In this document: in pieces, positions 20,912 to 31,154 of the stretch
Position numbering within the stretch: position 1 is the first letter of the stretch
Layout of the letters: every line of letters begins with the position of its first letter
Source: Leptodontidium sp. MPI-SDFR-AT-0119
Lineage: Eukaryota > Ascomycota > Leotiomycetes > Helotiales > Leptodontidiaceae
NCBI GenBank assembly: GCA_020726505.1
Contig: JAHLEZ010000005.1
Coordinates: forward strand, 992,001-1,056,000
Length of the DNA: 64,000 bases
Direction of reading: 5' to 3'
Position numbers and translations under genes: made by a program
The notes under the pieces: model-generated
What the model saw: the letters and a program-made list of their open reading frames with translations, nothing else
Told to the model about the DNA's origin: nothing
Database searches by the model: none

Positions 20912-21450
20912 CTAATCAACGACAGCCGGAATGGTCTGTAGATCCTCACATTGCATGCTTTTGATAGCAAAAGTATGGAGTGGAGGTAGGGAGAGCAGTC
21001 TGAAGAGATCGAGAGGCATGGGCATTCGGTCACTGAGGCTGAGGCTTTTGAGTGTACTCCGGAGAGACCAATTCTCCTCGAGTAGAATTAAAGTCAATAT
21101 TGGGCAGCTCCACATAGGAGAACACAGAGCCAACAACCTCGACAGCCTTGCTAGAAACGAATGAAGAGGTAGGCTCTTTCTAGGTGCAGAATAAGAATCT
21201 GGGCTATGGTGTTCGAGGCTGAACCTACGCACTCGCAGGCCGTATGCCGGATTCTCGTCCAAAATCCTACAGAAGAGGTCATACCAAGGGGGCAGATTGC
21301 CGAGTGAGCTGTAGCGTGCGATATATGGCCAAGAGTGTGTGTACAACAGTCCACATGAGAGTGAAAATCGCAAAGTATCCCCGAGCCACTGTCGCTGAGA
21401 AGAGAGATAATGACGAAGAAAACATCCTCGTTGAGTCCTTGAGTGACCAT
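20912..21450 (-). pseudogene. F-box-like protein gene broken by a one-base frameshift
   Basis: The ATG at 21450 starts MVTQGLNEDVFFVIISLLSD, a good F-box first half. The frame then drifts into nonsense. The next frame continues with DTLRFSLSCGLLYTHSWPYI, the expected F-box second half, and runs to a stop at 20912 with leucine-rich text. The frames differ by one base at a C4 run on the plus strand (21379-21382), so one missing base would explain the break. The repaired length would be about 180 aa. It could be a true pseudogene or a sequence error. F-box proteins recruit targets to SCF ubiquitin ligases. Confidence 0.55.
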
Positions 21451-22050
21451 CGTTCTGCCCCAGACGGATACAACTCAGGCAGAAAATCAATAATCAGAGA
21501 CGGAAACAAACGGGCAAGCCGGTCAGTTCTCCATGGGAATATCTTCGCTGATATACCAGCATATACTGCCGAGCTGAGGGTTCCAAATTCAGAGGATGAT
21601 TTTTGCTCATCCTTTGGGTTCGGATTGACTAACAGTATTTGAAGGCAGGAATTCATAGATTTGGTTGCACAATCTGCAGGCCTGTGTATGAATAAACAAA
21701 CAAGAGAGGACTCAAAAATGCCTAGATACTCAACCTCCTCCCCACGTAATGTTCGGAGGTTTGTTGATACTCTGGAACTAGTCGACGAATAGGGGTCGAA
21801 GCTACCCCAGACTCAGCTGGTACAAATTTAGACTTCGGGATGATCACGCCAAGACCTTAGACAAAGACAACACCTCTCCTCTGTGATCCACAACAGGCTC
21901 TCAATAGCTTCATTGTTCGAGGAACTCGCCTCCGTACCCGTCGTTCTCAGTGTGATGAGCAGGAGACAGACTTGATAGACTGCACATGTTTCTGCAGCAG
22001 GATTGTGCTGTGACAACTCGCAAGGGAGCCTGAAACTCTTATCGGTGATC
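21451..22050. other. Divergent intergenic region before dapB
   Basis: Holds the promoter of dapB. No supported gene. Frames at 21279-21656 and 21828-22160 on the minus strand are not convincing. Confidence 0.45.
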
Positions 22051-24860
22051 ATGGCTGGGCACAACAACGACACGGCAGACCTCATCCCCCTCGAGTCTAG
22101 CCGCAAGTCCGAAGACTCCATATCCTCTGCATCGACGACGAGCCTGGTATTCGAGCGCATTGGTCAAAGGGTGGAAGCTGAAGACGAGAAGAAGGCAATG
22201 GTTACTCCCAAATTCCCCCCTCCGAGGAGCGAGTCAAGAGGATACGCGGACAATGAGCATGCGACAAGTTCGCACGACGATGAAGAGAAGGATGATTATG
22301 ATCTCGAGACTGGACCTTTTCTAAAGAATGCGACTGGAAAGACTGTGGACAAGAAGTTCAGACGGTTACTGTGGATAGTTGGGGGAGTGTTCATTGGCGC
22401 ATGGGTGCTGGCTCTGGTCGTATTCCTAGGACGACAATCATATCGACATGTTTCCTCGAAACCTCACGATCCAGCTGCGACCGCGACAACAGGGACTGGG
22501 AAGAAGGTCACTTTAGACCAGGTCATGGGCGGGTCCTGGAGGGCGACAAAACATGGCATCAGTTGGATAGAGGGCGCGAATGGGGAGGATGGACTGCTGC
22601 TCGAACAAAACGCTGCTGGAAAGGACTACTTGGTCGTCGAAGATATCAGGGGTACCAGTGCGGAGGCAGGCGCCCAGGGGACAAAGACATTAATGAAAAG
22701 TGGACGATTCAATGTTGGAGGACAGTCGCTTTCTCCTAGCAAGGTATTTCCCAGCAAGGACTTGAAGAAGGTTCTCATTGCGACGGATTTTCAATCGAAC
22801 TGGAGGCATTCCTTCTATGCGAAGTACTGGATCTTCGATGTTGAGACACAATCTGCGGAAGCTCTGGACCCCGCAAAACCGGACGGCAGAATACAATTGG
22901 CTAGCTGGAGTCCGCAGAGCGATGCTGTGGTGTTCACGAGAGACAACAACCTCTTCCTCCGAAAACTATCTGATACTAAGGTTTCCCAAATAACTACGGA
23001 CGGCGGTCCAAATCTGTTCTACGGCGTTCCTGATTGGGTGTACGAAGAGGAAGTCTTCCAAGGGAATAGTGCAACGTGGTGGGCTGAAGATGGCAAATAC
23101 GTTGCATTTCTGCGTACCAACGAGTCCGAAGTTCCAGAATATCCCATTCAATACTTTGTTTCTCGACCCAGTGGAGTTCAACCGGCACCGGGTGAGGAGA
23201 ACTATCCGGAAGTAAGAGAGATCAAATACCCCAAAGCCGGTGCTCCAAATCCGACCGTCGATCTTCAGTTCTATGATATTGCCAAGGGCGATGTCTTTGA
23301 AGTCAAAATTGCGGGATCGTTTGAGCCAGATGACTTGCTCATTACCGAAGTGGTTTGGGCTGGGTCAACTGGCAAAGCACTCATCCGAGAAACAAACCGA
23401 GAGAGTGATGTCCTTCGGGTTGTTCTTGTTGATGTCGCCACTCGAACGGGGGAGACAGTGCGAACTGAAGATGTTCAGAAGCTCGATGGAGGGTGGTTCG
23501 AGGTTTCTCAGAAGACCAAATATGTTCCCGCAGATCCAAAGAACGGTCGCCCATTGGATGGCTACATCGATACCGTCATTCACGAAAACTACGATCATAT
23601 TGGATACTTCACTCCCTTGGATAATCCGACGCCAGTCCTACTCACGTCTGGTAACTGGGAGGTTGTCGATGCGCCTTCGGCTGTTGATTTGAAGAAGAAC
23701 CTGGTCTACTTCGTTGCAACAAAGGAGTCACCAATTCAACGTCACGTTTACAGTGTATTCCTCAACGGGACAGACCTCAAACCACTTACAGACACTTCCA
23801 AGGAAGGACATTACGGTGTTTCCTTCTCAAGCGGTGCAGCTTATGCCCTTTTGGATTACGACGGACCGAACATCCCATGGCAGCAAGTCATCAGCACCCC
23901 TAGCAATTCCGATCATTATACGCAGGTTATTGAAGAGAATCAAGGACTTGCAGAAATGGCCAAGAAATACGAACTACCCCACAAGATCTTCTCAACAGTG
24001 AACATTGATGGATATGAGCTTCAAGTTGTCGAAAGAAGGCCACCCCACTTCAATGAGAAGAAGAAGTACCCTGTCCTCTTCTACCTCTACGGTGGACCTG
24101 GCTCCCAGACAGTTACCAAAACTTTCAGCGTTGACTTTCAGGCCTACGTGGCTGCAAACCTTGGTTATATTGTTGTCACAGTCGATGGACGTGGTACCGG
24201 ATTCATTGGACGAAAGGCTCGAACCATCATCCGCGGCAACCTTGGTTATTACGAAGCTCGTGATCAAATTGAGACAGCCAAAATATGGGCAAAGAAGAAG
24301 TACGTCGATGCGTCCCGATTGGCTATTTGGGGTTGGTCGTATGGCGGGTTCATGACTTTGAAGACTCTCGAGCAAGATGCTGGGCAGACGTTCTCGTATG
24401 GAATGGCTGTTGCGCCTGTTACAGATTGGAGATTTTACGACTCAATCTACACCGAAAGATATATGCACACGCCTCAACACAATCCAGGTGGATATGACAA
24501 CTCGACTATCAGTAACATGACCGCATTGCATCAGAATGTCAGATTCCTGGTCATGCACGGAATCGCAGATGACAATGTCCACATGCAGAATACCCTTACC
24601 CTCTTGGACAGATTAGATCTTGCCGGTGTCGAGAATTACGATGTCCACGTCTTCCCCGACAGTGATCATGGAATATACTTCCACAATGCCAACAGGATTG
24701 TGTACGATAGTAAGTCAGCCGCAAATGCAATGAAAGAGAAGTGCTAACAGTTCTTTCAGAACTGAACAATTGGCTCATCAATGCATTCAACGGCGAATGG
24801 TTGCGAACGAGTGACGCTGTACCACTACAAATCGAGGCAGCCGCCGAAAAGGATAGATGA
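22051..24860 (+). CDS. dapB: Dipeptidyl aminopeptidase B (vacuolar type IV DPP)
   Basis: Two exons, 22051-24709 and 24760-24860, giving 919 aa. The first ATG in the frame is MAGHNND; the frame also extends upstream to a TTG. It is a type II membrane protein: an acidic cytoplasmic N-terminus, a transmembrane helix near residues 110-130 ([20 protein letters not shown]), then a lumenal beta-propeller and an alpha/beta-hydrolase domain. The DWVYEEEVF motif holds the Glu pair that binds the substrate amino terminus. The catalytic triad is Ser in GWSYGG, Asp in HGIADDN and His in [10 protein letters not shown]9B peptidases release X-Pro or X-Ala dipeptides; fungal DapB sits in the vacuole membrane. 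The small last exon restores the normal C-terminus. Confidence 0.95.
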
Positions 24861-24970
24861 AAGCTGGATATGTCACATTAGCGATTGAAAATTACATGTA
24901 CTAATTTCAGACTGGCCCACCGGCGCAAAAATGAATGTCTAGAACTGAAAGGTAAGTAACATGTTGTTGG

Positions 24971-25057
24971 TAATCGTAGGATCAGTGACACTTCCCTCCG
25001 GCAAAGCTGCGCCTTCACAGCTTTGCCGGAGGTTGGTGGTCTTTAATCCCACGATTA
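24971..25057. repeat. Nested inverted repeat with a long hairpin
   Basis: A perfect 15-bp inverted repeat (24995-25009 with 25018-25032, arm CCTCCGGCAAAGCTG) encloses an 8-base loop. Outer arms TAATCGTAGGAT (24971-24982) and ATCCCACGATTA (25046-25057) pair with one mismatch. It could be a transcription or RNA-processing structure between dapB and the next, convergent gene, or a tiny mobile-element remnant. Confidence 0.75.
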
Positions 25058-25124
25058 TGTGAATCAGGTAAGTAGACGCTCGCTAGAAGAAAAAGCCCAG
25101 ATCGGCCCGCAGTTCCCCTTTTTC

Positions 25125-25258
25125 ATCCCAGTCTGCTATCTCAAGAGCTCCAGGAACAATTCCCGAAGACTCCCCCAAGGTATCCTCCTCTTTCTCCTCT
25201 TCCCAATCTATTATGTCAAGAGCTCCAGGACCAATTCCCGAACACTCCTTCCAAGGTA
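25125..25258. repeat. 75-bp direct duplication overlapping a gene 3' end
   Basis: TCAAGAGCTCCAGGA starts at 25141 and again at 25216, with similarity continuing about 42 bp and some bases upstream. The second copy encodes the last codons and stop of the minus-strand gene at 25216. The first copy is one base shorter, so it does not encode the same ending. Confidence 0.75.
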
Positions 25259-27147
25259 GTGCCGCCGAAGGTCATCGCCGGGAGGGGTGTGACGCTCGGC
25301 AGCTCAGGCTGTGGCATGGTGTCCATGATGGTCTCTGGCAGTTCAGAAACCACCTCTGCAGTGGACTTCAACGGGTTGTAGCAGTCGTAGGATCCGACTG
25401 AGTTCAACCACGCTAACGTCTTGCAGTCCTCTGATGCTGTCGAAGGGCGTGAGTATCCCTCGAGCTCAATCTGCGCTCCGCATGTTTCCATGTTGAAGAT
25501 CGCAGAGAGCTCTGAGAGGCTCCCCGCCTGACTCGGTGTGGTTGTGGTGGCATTTGTAGTGGCGGATGGTCCCCTCTCCGAGCATTTGGCACAGACGAAC
25601 TCGACCGACGAGTCTTGACATGACTTGGAGGTCACGTCTAAGGCTGTCGAGAGTTCTGAGAGGCTGTTCTCTACGGTTAAGGGCCTGTCTCTACAAGATT
25701 CGGCGGCCTCGAACTCAACCAGCACAGTTGCTGGGAATTGCGAGGCGCGCTTCAACTTGGAGTCGGGGTTGTTGGTGGTTTCAGTGTTGTAAGTTGTGGG
25801 TGTGGGTGTCGGAGCAGTGGTGGGTTTGCGATCAACGAACTCAACCGGCACTTGTCTACTAGCCTCGTGGGCTGCGTAGGACTGTGCCAGGATTTCTGAA
25901 GTGCTCTTCACTGCTTGGGCTCTGGGGTAGGCGTTGTAGTTTCGGGTGTTGCTGGTTGTGGGTGTAGGGGCAGGCTTGGGAGTCTCACACTTGGTCGACG
26001 ATTCTCTACCTGTCTCGCTGAACAGCTTGAATAACGTCGATACTCGTGTGAGGTCGTCGGCCTGTGACCGGTCGCTGACTTGGAGACAGGACGGTAACCC
26101 ACCCTGATCCGGCTGGATCTCCTTGACCGGTGTGGCCAAGAAGAGCTCCTGCTTCGGGGTGTGCGCTATCTGTCTCTGGTCCCACTCTGACTGCGTCTTC
26201 TTCCAGACCTCGCCGGCCCCCCTCGCCCGCTCACCGACTTGAGAAGGGAGAGTAGTCCAGGCTGGGTAGGGGGGAAGAGGCTTCCGCTGGATGACTGGTG
26301 GTGCGACTTCTGGGGTGTGAGATGCCTCTACGCCTTGGTAAGCATCTCGAAGTCTCGTTGAGCGGGGCCGCGGCTTCAGTCGATTACTGCTGCGATCGAT
26401 GTTCGGCCGAGACCTCACTGCAGGTGTAGGGGCGGGGGCAGTGTCAGCAACCGATACGTTCGCGGGCTCCTCTTGAATCGAGCTCACTTGAGAAGGAGCT
26501 CTTTCCTTGGGCTGTGGCGTGGAGATGATCTGGGGAGGAGGCGCATTTGGCAAGGGCTTTGGGATAGAGATCTCGAGAGCAGGAGGGAGACCCACAGTCT
26601 TTTGGGCAGTGGAGACTACCTGAGGATAAGGGTAACTCACCCTGTGTGCTGGTGCTGGTGTTAAGGTTACCTGGGGAATGGGGACCATCGCCGTCTCTCC
26701 TGTTGTGGGCTGGCATGGAAGTGGCATCCTCGGCCCAGGACTCCAGCCTCTCTCCTCTTTCACGATCGTCGGGCTCTCTGGGTCTCTCATGATCGTTGGG
26801 CTCCCCGAGATGTCCTCGAGCTGATCGCTGCTCAGTGGCCTTCTCGGCAGCAGCTTCCTCTGCTTCCACGAAGCCGTTCCCGGCCATGCGAAGAGAGATG
26901 GCGCTGCCGTGGAAGTGTTCAGTGCCGCACGAGCTGCTGCACGAGCTGCCTCGCGGGCGAACTCCTTGACACTGGGCCGCTTGGCTACTTCGCTTAGGTA
27001 CGCCTCTCGACAGCGGTAGCACTCGCTCGCGAGTGTCAAATCTGTCAAGATCGGCTTGCACGGCTTCGTTACTGGGTACGGGTTTGTGCAGTGTGATCTG
27101 TCGGTGTCTCTGTGCCCGCAGGCAGAGAAGTCGACGATCTGACACAT
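25216..27147 (-). CDS. Pro/Thr-rich orphan with Cys/His N-terminus, relative of the first gene
   Basis: 643 aa from the ATG at 27147, which starts MCQIVDFSACGHRDTDRSHC. The open frame extends further upstream to 27462, but this start is chosen because it aligns with MCHI...CGH...DKSH of the gene at 157. A second Cys pair, CYRC, follows near residue 45. An Ala/Arg-rich helix lies near residues 65-80. The remainder is long, low-complexity Pro/Thr/Ser-rich text with repeated VEFV/VEFE-type phrases (VPVEFVDRKP, ATVLVEFEAAE, SSVEFVCAKC). CAKC near the C-terminus adds another Cys pair. No known domain; possibly a metal-binding, mostly disordered protein. Confidence 0.68.
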   Translation of the reverse strand: MCQIVDFSACGHRDTDRSHCTNPYPVTKPCKPILTDLTLASECYRCREAYLSEVAKRPSVKEFAREAARAAARAALNTSTAAPSLFAWPGTASWKQRKLLPRRPLSSDQLEDISGSPTIMRDPESPTIVKEERGWSPGPRMPLPCQPTTGETAMVPIPQVTLTPAPAHRVSYPYPQVVSTAQKTVGLPPALEISIPKPLPNAPPPQIISTPQPKERAPSQVSSIQEEPANVSVADTAPAPTPAVRSRPNIDRSSNRLKPRPRSTRLRDAYQGVEASHTPEVAPPVIQRKPLPPYPAWTTLPSQVGERARGAGEVWKKTQSEWDQRQIAHTPKQELFLATPVKEIQPDQGGLPSCLQVSDRSQADDLTRVSTLFKLFSETGRESSTKCETPKPAPTPTTSNTRNYNAYPRAQAVKSTSEILAQSYAAHEASRQVPVEFVDRKPTTAPTPTPTTYNTETTNNPDSKLKRASQFPATVLVEFEAAESCRDRPLTVENSLSELSTALDVTSKSCQDSSVEFVCAKCSERGPSATTNATTTTPSQAGSLSELSAIFNMETCGAQIELEGYSRPSTASEDCKTLAWLNSVGSYDCYNPLKSTAEVVSELPETIMDTMPQPELPSVTPLPAMTFGGTTLEGVFGNWSWSS

Positions 27148-27855
27148 CTTGGATGTGTCTAGTCCCCAGATGGGGGGGGTGGTGTAGCGAAAGCTAGTGC
27201 AGAACCTAAAATCACTTATGTAAACAAAACACGATACATGAAAAGGTGGTGTTGGTAGAAGGACCCAATAATCAACGCGGATGCGAATGCAGAACAGGTT
27301 ATGGACACTGGGTCCTTCCGAGATTATGTACTCGGCTTGTGGTATCTGTTTCCCTGTGGCTTTTGTCAAAGAATCAATGGTCTTTGGGGCTTGTGTGGAA
27401 TGGAGAGCTTGGATTGGTAGAGAGGAAAGCAGAAGGAGACACACAAAGGACTCCAACGCCAATAATATGGGAAATGAGGTTTGGAAGTCTTTAAGAGCAT
27501 GTCACTTGTTCTCCTCCCTTGTTCTATTTTAAGCCGTTCGTTCTCTTGTCGGATTCTCCTGACTTCGGGATCACAATTGCGTTGTCATCGCAAAGTCAAC
27601 AAAGACCGCTTTATCGCATCAACCCAACAAAGACGGCTTGCGTATATATCACGCTCACTGTCCCGTCCTTAGAGCAAGTATGCTATTATACAATCCAGTT
27701 TTCTCGCTACAGACTTGCTCGATTTTCCCTTCCCTTGCCTTTCCGCTTTTTTGCATTCGACTTGACGCCGGCGTCACTTTCAACATTTCACACTCACTGG
27801 TCAATCTAGACACGTTTTTGCTTTTACGTCTCTATCAACCAATCAATCGTTCAAC
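27148..27855. other. Divergent intergenic region, CT-rich
   Basis: Lies between two divergently transcribed genes. The 200 bp before 27856 are pyrimidine-rich and end CAATCGTTCAACATG, a likely leader. Confidence 0.45.
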
Positions 27856-28344
27856 ATGTCTTCAACAACTTCCGATCACTACGCCTACGAGCCCGCCGCC
27901 ACTTCAACACCCTGCACCACATTCCTCGACCCCAACCTGTCCGTCGTCAGCGGTTTCCGTTCCCGTCACTCTTTCTGGAGTCCATACACCACAGATGCAA
28001 TGGCTTTCCGCGACGAGAAGTTCAAAGCATACCATTCTCGCTCACTCGGGGAGCCAGCGCCACAATTTGAGGCTCACTACGAGGATCACTTCGCAGCCGG
28101 CTCAAGACAGCCCAGATATCCTTCCGTTCAGACCCTGCTGGACTTGCTGGTCGAACAGCCACAACCACCTCCACAACAGAAGACATTCAAGGTCGGGTTC
28201 TGGAAATGGTTCAGGCTTATCGTGGCGTTGATGATTTATTTCGCCTTTCTTAGTTTGGATTTTCACGCTGGCCGTGACCAGGGTAGCTTCGTTCTGTCTT
28301 TTTGCCTACGTACACCCCTGATTGGAAACGGAAGATACTATTGA
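27856..28344 (+). CDS. Small orphan protein with one membrane segment
   Basis: 162 codons from an ATG in a good leader context. The N-terminus is Ser/Thr/Tyr-rich and polar. Near residue 115 a hydrophobic segment (FWKWFRLIVALMIYFAFLSL) could span a membrane. A possible splice donor (CAGGGTAGC) lies shortly after it, so the last 20 residues may be intronic. No family recognised. Confidence 0.5.
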   Translation: MSSTTSDHYAYEPAATSTPCTTFLDPNLSVVSGFRSRHSFWSPYTTDAMAFRDEKFKAYHSRSLGEPAPQFEAHYEDHFAAGSRQPRYPSVQTLLDLLVEQPQPPPQQKTFKVGFWKWFRLIVALMIYFAFLSLDFHAGRDQGSFVLSFCLRTPLIGNGRYY

Positions 28345-29064
28345 AATACAATATGATTCACCCCGGTATGTGTTTATCTTGGTGACTGCAAGTAAAAGTT
28401 CTTTCTCAATTTTACTTTTACCGCGACGACTTTGGACTTGTTCCCCTCGCTAATATGAGAATTCACTCCTCCCTCGCCTCCAAAAGTGGTTGTTGGGTTT
28501 TCACGTGACAGTATCAATAAACCTCCACCTCCAAGGTTCTTCCCGGAGAAATTCTGACGAAAGTTCTCCTTCCATCCGATCAAGGGTCTTCCACTGATGC
28601 AATTCTCATCACAGACTCGTCATACAAGGCCGAACCCCCCAACAAGAACTCCCAGAGATCGGCGCAATAGTCGATAAGGTCCCGGCAGGGCGGGGCATAC
28701 TAATTCCCCTTTCCCCTCAATCCATAACATCGCCAAGGAGAACATGTTTATTTTGCAAATCCGCCAATCAGAATTTCTCCCCTGGAGGACTCGTTCGCTT
28801 CTCTTGGGATGTCTATATTAATTATCATTTCCCCGAATCGTGGCTTGTTTGTTTAACTCGACAGACTCGGGTTTCGTGTTTCGCCTCCATATTACGAATT
28901 GAATGCTGATAGTTTCGATTTCGGATTTCAACATAACTACGTCTTAGACCCCTGATTGAGCCCCTTCTCGCTCATCTACGATTTCTTCACTTTTGTATAT
29001 ATATATATATATTTTTTGTGGAGGAGCTTTGACGTTTATCTTTACATTCTTTTCTTCCGCAACA
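28345..29064. other. Intergenic with a TA microsatellite in the next gene's leader
   Basis: A (TA)n run at 28996-29012 lies 50 bp before the acetylesterase start and may contribute to its core promoter. Otherwise nothing is recognised. Confidence 0.5.
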
Positions 29065-29981
29065 ATGCGTGTCTCTCTTTTATGCCAGATGGGCCTTGCT
29101 GCTCTCGCGACCTCATCACCTGTCGCTTCTGTGAAGAAGCAATCCAAACCACCTGCTTTCTTCCTTGCTGGAGACTCAACTACGGCTTCAGGTGGTGGGT
29201 GGGGAAACGGATTCCTGACGACGCTTGTCGGTGGTGCAATCGGAACGAATTTTGGCCACAATGGAGCGACTACTGAGAGCTTTGTCTCTGGAGGCGATTG
29301 GGCAAATGTGATTGCTGCTGTCAAGAAGAATGCGGGTGCTTACACTCCATACGTCACTATTCAGGTATGTATCTAGCCTATCTAGCCTTCTCTTTGTTTA
29401 GATACAACACTTGAGAAGTCATTTCATCCCAAAATACCCCCACAAGAAAGGAAGAGCAAAGGAGGTGGCTATTTTCGTAACAAAGGACTTGCAAAGACTA
29501 ACAAATCAAATCACAGTTCGGCCACAACGACCAGAAAGCAGAGAAAAACATCAGCGTCGCCAAATTCACATCCAACCTGAAGTCTTTAGCGCAACAAGTC
29601 ACCGCCGCAGGCGGAAAGCCCATCCTCGTCACTTCTTTGTCCCGGCGCAAATACTCTGCTGGCGTCATCAAGCCCGATCTCGTCGAGCAGGTGAAAGCCA
29701 CTTTAGCAGCAGCAGCTGAAATCAAATCGGCTGTCATCGACTTGAACGCTGCTTCGATGAAGTATCTAAACGCTATTGGAGAGACGAATGCTAGGACTTA
29801 TGATCTTGCTGCTGGGGACTCGACGCATTTGACTCCTGCGGCGGGGTTGGTGTTTGGGAATATGGTTGCGGGGTTGATATCGAACAGTTCAGTTGGACCG
29901 GCTGTGAAGAACTATTTGAATCAGGATGCGAGCATTGAGGCTGCTATTGCTAGTGGGACGTATATCTTCCCTAATATTTGA
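29065..29981 (+). CDS. Rhamnogalacturonan acetylesterase (SGNH/GDSL, CE12-like)
   Basis: Two exons, 29065-29364 and 29517-29981, giving 254 aa. A short N-terminal signal peptide ends near ALATSSPVA. Block I is AGDSTTASGGGWGNGF with the catalytic Ser. Gly and Asn blocks follow (GHNGATTES; GHND right after the intron). Block V is DSTHLTPAAG with the Asp/His pair. The enzyme removes acetyl groups from rhamnogalacturonan I of pectin, a secreted step in plant cell-wall breakdown. The ATG at 29065 is chosen because the upstream extension crosses the TA repeat. Length fits the family. Confidence 0.93.
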
Positions 29982-30240
29982 AAGAGAAGGGGTTTGGATG
30001 GGTGGGTGTTCACACAGCATAGCGTTGGGTCGTTGCATGAAAAGAATTTGGGTATGGGAAGCTGCTTGTATATATGAATGAAAGCTTTCAAAATCTCAAT
30101 TCTTGGATGAATGAGTATTCGTTGAAGAAGGCTGAGAAGTATTTACTGACTCTGAGATCCACGTTTAGATTTTCTGAACGCAGCTCGGAAATCCTAGCAT
30201 CACCCAACACAACTCCTGCCCTGTCATCCACCCCAAAAGC

Positions 30241-30956
30241 ATGTCAAACCGGAAACCAAATATCGTCTTTAACCTTCCAGACGAGCATCTACTACCTGGA
30301 ACTCGCTTCATAGCCACCTCCGCCCCCGAAACCATCGAACTCCCCTCTCGATACCTCCTGGGATTCCAAGCCACCTTCAAAGCGGCCAAAGAAGCTCAAT
30401 TCCATGCCTACACGACATGGTGCAGCAATTCTTCGACGACTGTTTCGACTACTGGGCTTGCGAAGCATGCAATGATATCCACGGCTATGACGAGGAACCT
30501 AGCGCTGTGTTGTGGTACGCGATGCATGAGGAGATGTGACTTGCCGATGAGAATGAAGTCAATAACAATACCCTAGGTGAATAGGTCGAACGGGCGGGGA
30601 GGATTGAGAAGTTGTATTTCGAGGAGGTGGAGTGGACGGAGCGTTTACTTGTGAAGGATAAGCAGGTCAGAAGTCGACCTAAGATCTGGGATAGAATAGG
30701 CAGACTGTAAGGACCGCAAGCTCGTGGAGGGCATGGAGGCCAGAATAGAGGTGGTCCCAATAGGGGTGGAAGAGGAAGTATTTTCCAACGAGGGCAAGCC
30801 AATTTTGGTAGAGGAGGACGAGGTTTCAACAGTCGTGGCCAGTTCCATCGAAATCCCAGCAATGCTTTCGGTCAGCTGGTTGCGATCGACCAGTCTGTCG
30901 ATGAAAATCAACAAACGCAGACCTGGGTGCAGAACCATGCTCTGGGATCTGAATAG
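30241..30956 (+). pseudogene. Decayed RGG-box protein gene with three in-frame stops
   Basis: One plus-strand frame from about 30417 to the stop at 30956 reads as protein. Acidic text containing DDCFDYWACEACNDIHGYDE comes first. ENEVNNNTLGE and RIEKLYFEEVEWTERLLVKD follow. Then there is an Arg/Gly/Asn-rich RGG segment (NRGGPNRGGRGSIFQRG, GRGGRGFNSRGQ) and a Gln-rich end. It is broken by TGA at 30537, TAG at 30582 and TAA at 30708, all in this frame. The upstream frame starting at 30241 (MSNRKPNIVF) is shifted. RGG proteins usually bind RNA; the ancestral function is unknown. An opposite-strand frame at 30645-31106 is a shadow. Confidence 0.6.
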
Positions 30957-31154
30957 GCGCTGGCAGCAGAGGAGCAGATACCTTGATAGTAAAAAGACAA
31001 ACGAACAGGGTTTGGGGCCGAGTGGTAGTTGAGAGAATGTCGTCGTCGGAGATGATTCTGGGATGATGGAGTTGCTCTGCCTTGTTGGAGCTGGTTGATT
31101 TTGCATTTGGCCTGCTTATTTCCACAAAGCTGACGGATTTTTTGAGAAGTCCCA

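Noticed and set aside
26444..27145. 233-codon minus-strand frame within the 25-27 kb orphan
   Set aside because: Shifted frame of the same gene; the chosen frame carries the Cys/His motif and is longer.
28996..29012. TA microsatellite as a special element
   Set aside because: A simple short repeat common in fungal leaders; no further structure.
30645..31106. 153-codon minus-strand frame
   Set aside because: Opposite to the RGG-rich relic; the plus frame has far clearer protein character.
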